64,000 bases of DNA from Geobacteraceae bacterium (lineage in GTDB: Bacteria; Desulfobacterota; Desulfuromonadia; Desulfuromonadales; BM103). The stretch spans positions 124,001 through 188,000 of the forward strand of contig JAHEDT010000001.1 of assembly GCA_024641085.1 (NCBI GenBank), read 5' to 3'. The position numbers were made by a program, and so were the translations under genes. The notes below the pieces were generated by a model, which worked only from the letters and a program-made list of their open reading frames with translations, did not search any database and was not told the origin of the DNA. Numbering within the stretch: the stretch's first letter is position 1; each line of letters starts with the position of its first letter. Of the stretch, positions 63,082 through 64,000 are shown in pieces.

Positions 63082-63654
63082 ATGTCTGCAGATACCCTGG
63101 CCCTGATTTCGATCCCGATCCTGGTTTTCCTTGCCCGCATCCTCGACGTGAGCGTCGGCACCCTGCGCATCATTTTTGTTTCGAAGGGCTTCAAGAATTA
63201 CGCGGCGCTGCTCGGGTTCTTCGAGTCGCTGGTCTGGATCCTGGCGGTCAGCCAGGTGATGAAGCACATGGACAACTGGGTGACCTATGCGTCCTTCGCC
63301 CTCGGATTCTCGGTGGGCAACTACGTGGGGATGCTGCTTGAGGAACGCATTGCCATAGGCAACCAGATCATCCGCATCATCACCCGCCACGACGCCACCG
63401 AGCTGGTCGACTATCTCAGGGAGCATGGCCACGGGGTGACCAGTATCGATGCCGACGGCGACGGCGGCCCGGTCAAGCTGCTCTTCACCGTCGCCAGGCG
63501 GCGCAAGCTCGAGACCATCATCGGCGTCATCAAGCGATTCAACCCGCACGCCTTCTACACGATCGAGGATGTGCGATTCGTCAAGGAGGCCTTCATCCCG
63601 CCCGTGACCGGACGGGGGATGGTGCCATTTCGGGCGCTGCGTATCAGGAAGTAG
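63082..63654 (+). CDS. UPF0316/DUF2179 membrane protein
   Basis: 190 residues from the ATG at 63082, with AAGGAG 9 bp upstream. Three TM segments are followed by a soluble DUF2179 domain. The starts ARILDVSVGTLRIIFVSKGF and FFESLVWILAVSQVM are the UPF0316 signature. DUF2179 domains adopt a small alpha/beta fold of unknown function. No operon partner is adjacent. Confidence 0.88.
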   Translation: MSADTLALISIPILVFLARILDVSVGTLRIIFVSKGFKNYAALLGFFESLVWILAVSQVMKHMDNWVTYASFALGFSVGNYVGMLLEERIAIGNQIIRIITRHDATELVDYLREHGHGVTSIDADGDGGPVKLLFTVARRRKLETIIGVIKRFNPHAFYTIEDVRFVKEAFIPPVTGRGMVPFRALRIRK

Positions 63655-63720
63655 TCGCTGACGGGTGGAGCGGAGTGCCCCTTGCGAAGATCTAACCGGG
63701 GGTGCAGTCCCCCAAGCAAT

Positions 63721-63750
63721 AAAAAAGGGCCCGGGAGATCCCCCGGGCCC
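63721..63750 (-). terminator. Terminator of the LivK-type gene
   Basis: On the minus strand GGGCCCGGG (63742-63750), loop GGATCT and CCCGGGCCC (63727-63735) form a perfect 9-bp stem followed by TTTTTT (63721-63726). It lies 27 bp past the stop at 63777. Confidence 0.9.
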
Positions 63751-63776
63751 GCACTGACTGAACTTCGACAAGACGA

Positions 63777-63998
63777 CTACTGAGCCATCACAAATTTACC
63801 ATTTTTGACCTCGACCATCACCATCGAATCGACTCCGAGCCCGTTGTGGTCTTCCGGGGTGATGTTGTAGGTCCCGGAAATGCCGACATAGTTCTTGGTG
63901 TCCTCGATCTGCTTGCGCAGCGCTTCCGGGTCGGTCCCGACTTTCCTGATGGCGTCGGCGACGATCATGATGGCGTCCCAGGCGTAACCTGAATGGGT
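63777..63998 (-). CDS. Branched-chain amino-acid ABC transporter substrate-binding protein, C-terminal part
   Basis: The last 73 codons of a LivK/LivJ-type binding protein; the start lies right of the window. THSGYAWDAIMIVADAI, then KQIEDTKNYVGISGTYNIT and PEDHNGLGVDSMVMVEV match the C-terminal lobe of periplasmic leucine/isoleucine/valine-type receptors. An ATG at 63968 is internal and not a start. Permease and ATPase genes would be expected beyond the window. Ligands of this family vary beyond branched-chain amino acids. Confidence 0.88.
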   Translation of the reverse strand, partial: THSGYAWDAIMIVADAIRKVGTDPEALRKQIEDTKNYVGISGTYNITPEDHNGLGVDSMVMVEVKNGKFVMAQ

Positions 63999-64000
63999 GT

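Noticed and set aside
1-64000. tRNA genes, rRNA genes, CRISPR arrays, transposases, integrases
   Set aside because: None seen on reading both strands; no T-loop-type tRNA motif, regular short spaced repeats or transposase motifs were noticed. A computed search could still find a tRNA I missed.

Overview
The window looks like chromosomal DNA from a GC-rich, Gram-negative anaerobe, most likely one of the Desulfuromonadia (the former Geobacter/Desulfuromonas/Pelobacter group). This is inferred from gene content, not from a marker gene. The content includes an orphan GspE-type ATPase next to an HDOD protein, several RND and TolC systems, a TRAP transporter, a DctP-type binding protein, MprF, a branched-chain amino-acid binding protein and a UGA-encoded selenoprotein with a local SECIS hairpin. 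I found no rRNA, tRNA or CRISPR array.

Layout. 1-5.1 kb: tail of a SCO1/SenC copper chaperone, an HDOD-GspE pair and a TatD-TcdA pair. 5.4-9.1 kb: a receptor-like chemotaxis protein, a DUF1003 membrane protein and a ROK sugar kinase. 9.2-13.7 kb: an autoregulated-looking marR-tolC-emrA-emrB multidrug operon. 13.8-19.5 kb: mntH (Nramp), a tandem Usp protein, a VIT/CCC1 metal transporter and mprF, apparently one operon. 19.5-25.4 kb: a translationally coupled tolC-MFP-RND-DUF2892 efflux operon. 25.5-30.7 kb: a TRAP operon (dctP, terminator, dctQ, dctM) followed by a TeaD-like Usp and a DUF4301 protein.

30.7-37.5 kb is a visibly AT-richer, gene-poor stretch. It holds a three-repeat PKD-like lipoprotein, a chimeric remnant ORF, a two-HKD phospholipase D/cardiolipin-synthase-like protein, a very small protein, an unrecognised lipoprotein and long empty spacers. 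37.5-45.2 kb: tdh-kbl threonine catabolism, a soluble PAS histidine kinase, a small inverted-repeat element, a zinc-ribbon membrane protein, MgtC and GlgX.

45.2-46.9 kb is the most interesting stretch. It is a short, self-contained operon of an ArsC/Spx-like selenoprotein (in-frame UGA at 46787-46789, SECIS-like hairpin at 46754-46770), a 45-residue single-TM protein and an exported protein that joins a thioredoxin-like CxxC domain, a CxxCH heme-type motif and an FMN-binding-type domain. Standard gene calling breaks the first gene at the UGA.

46.9-64 kb: a Cys-tailed membrane protein, two tandem AEC transporters, an mlaA-mlaC-RND lipid-trafficking operon, a histidine kinase/response regulator pair, a VWA-domain protein, a LysR regulator resembling selenium-associated ones, a transglutaminase-like protein, a lytic transglycosylase, two small membrane proteins, a flavin reductase, a UPF0316 protein and the end of a LivK-type binding protein.

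Coordinates and translations were read by eye. Family assignments come from recognised motifs, not database searches.
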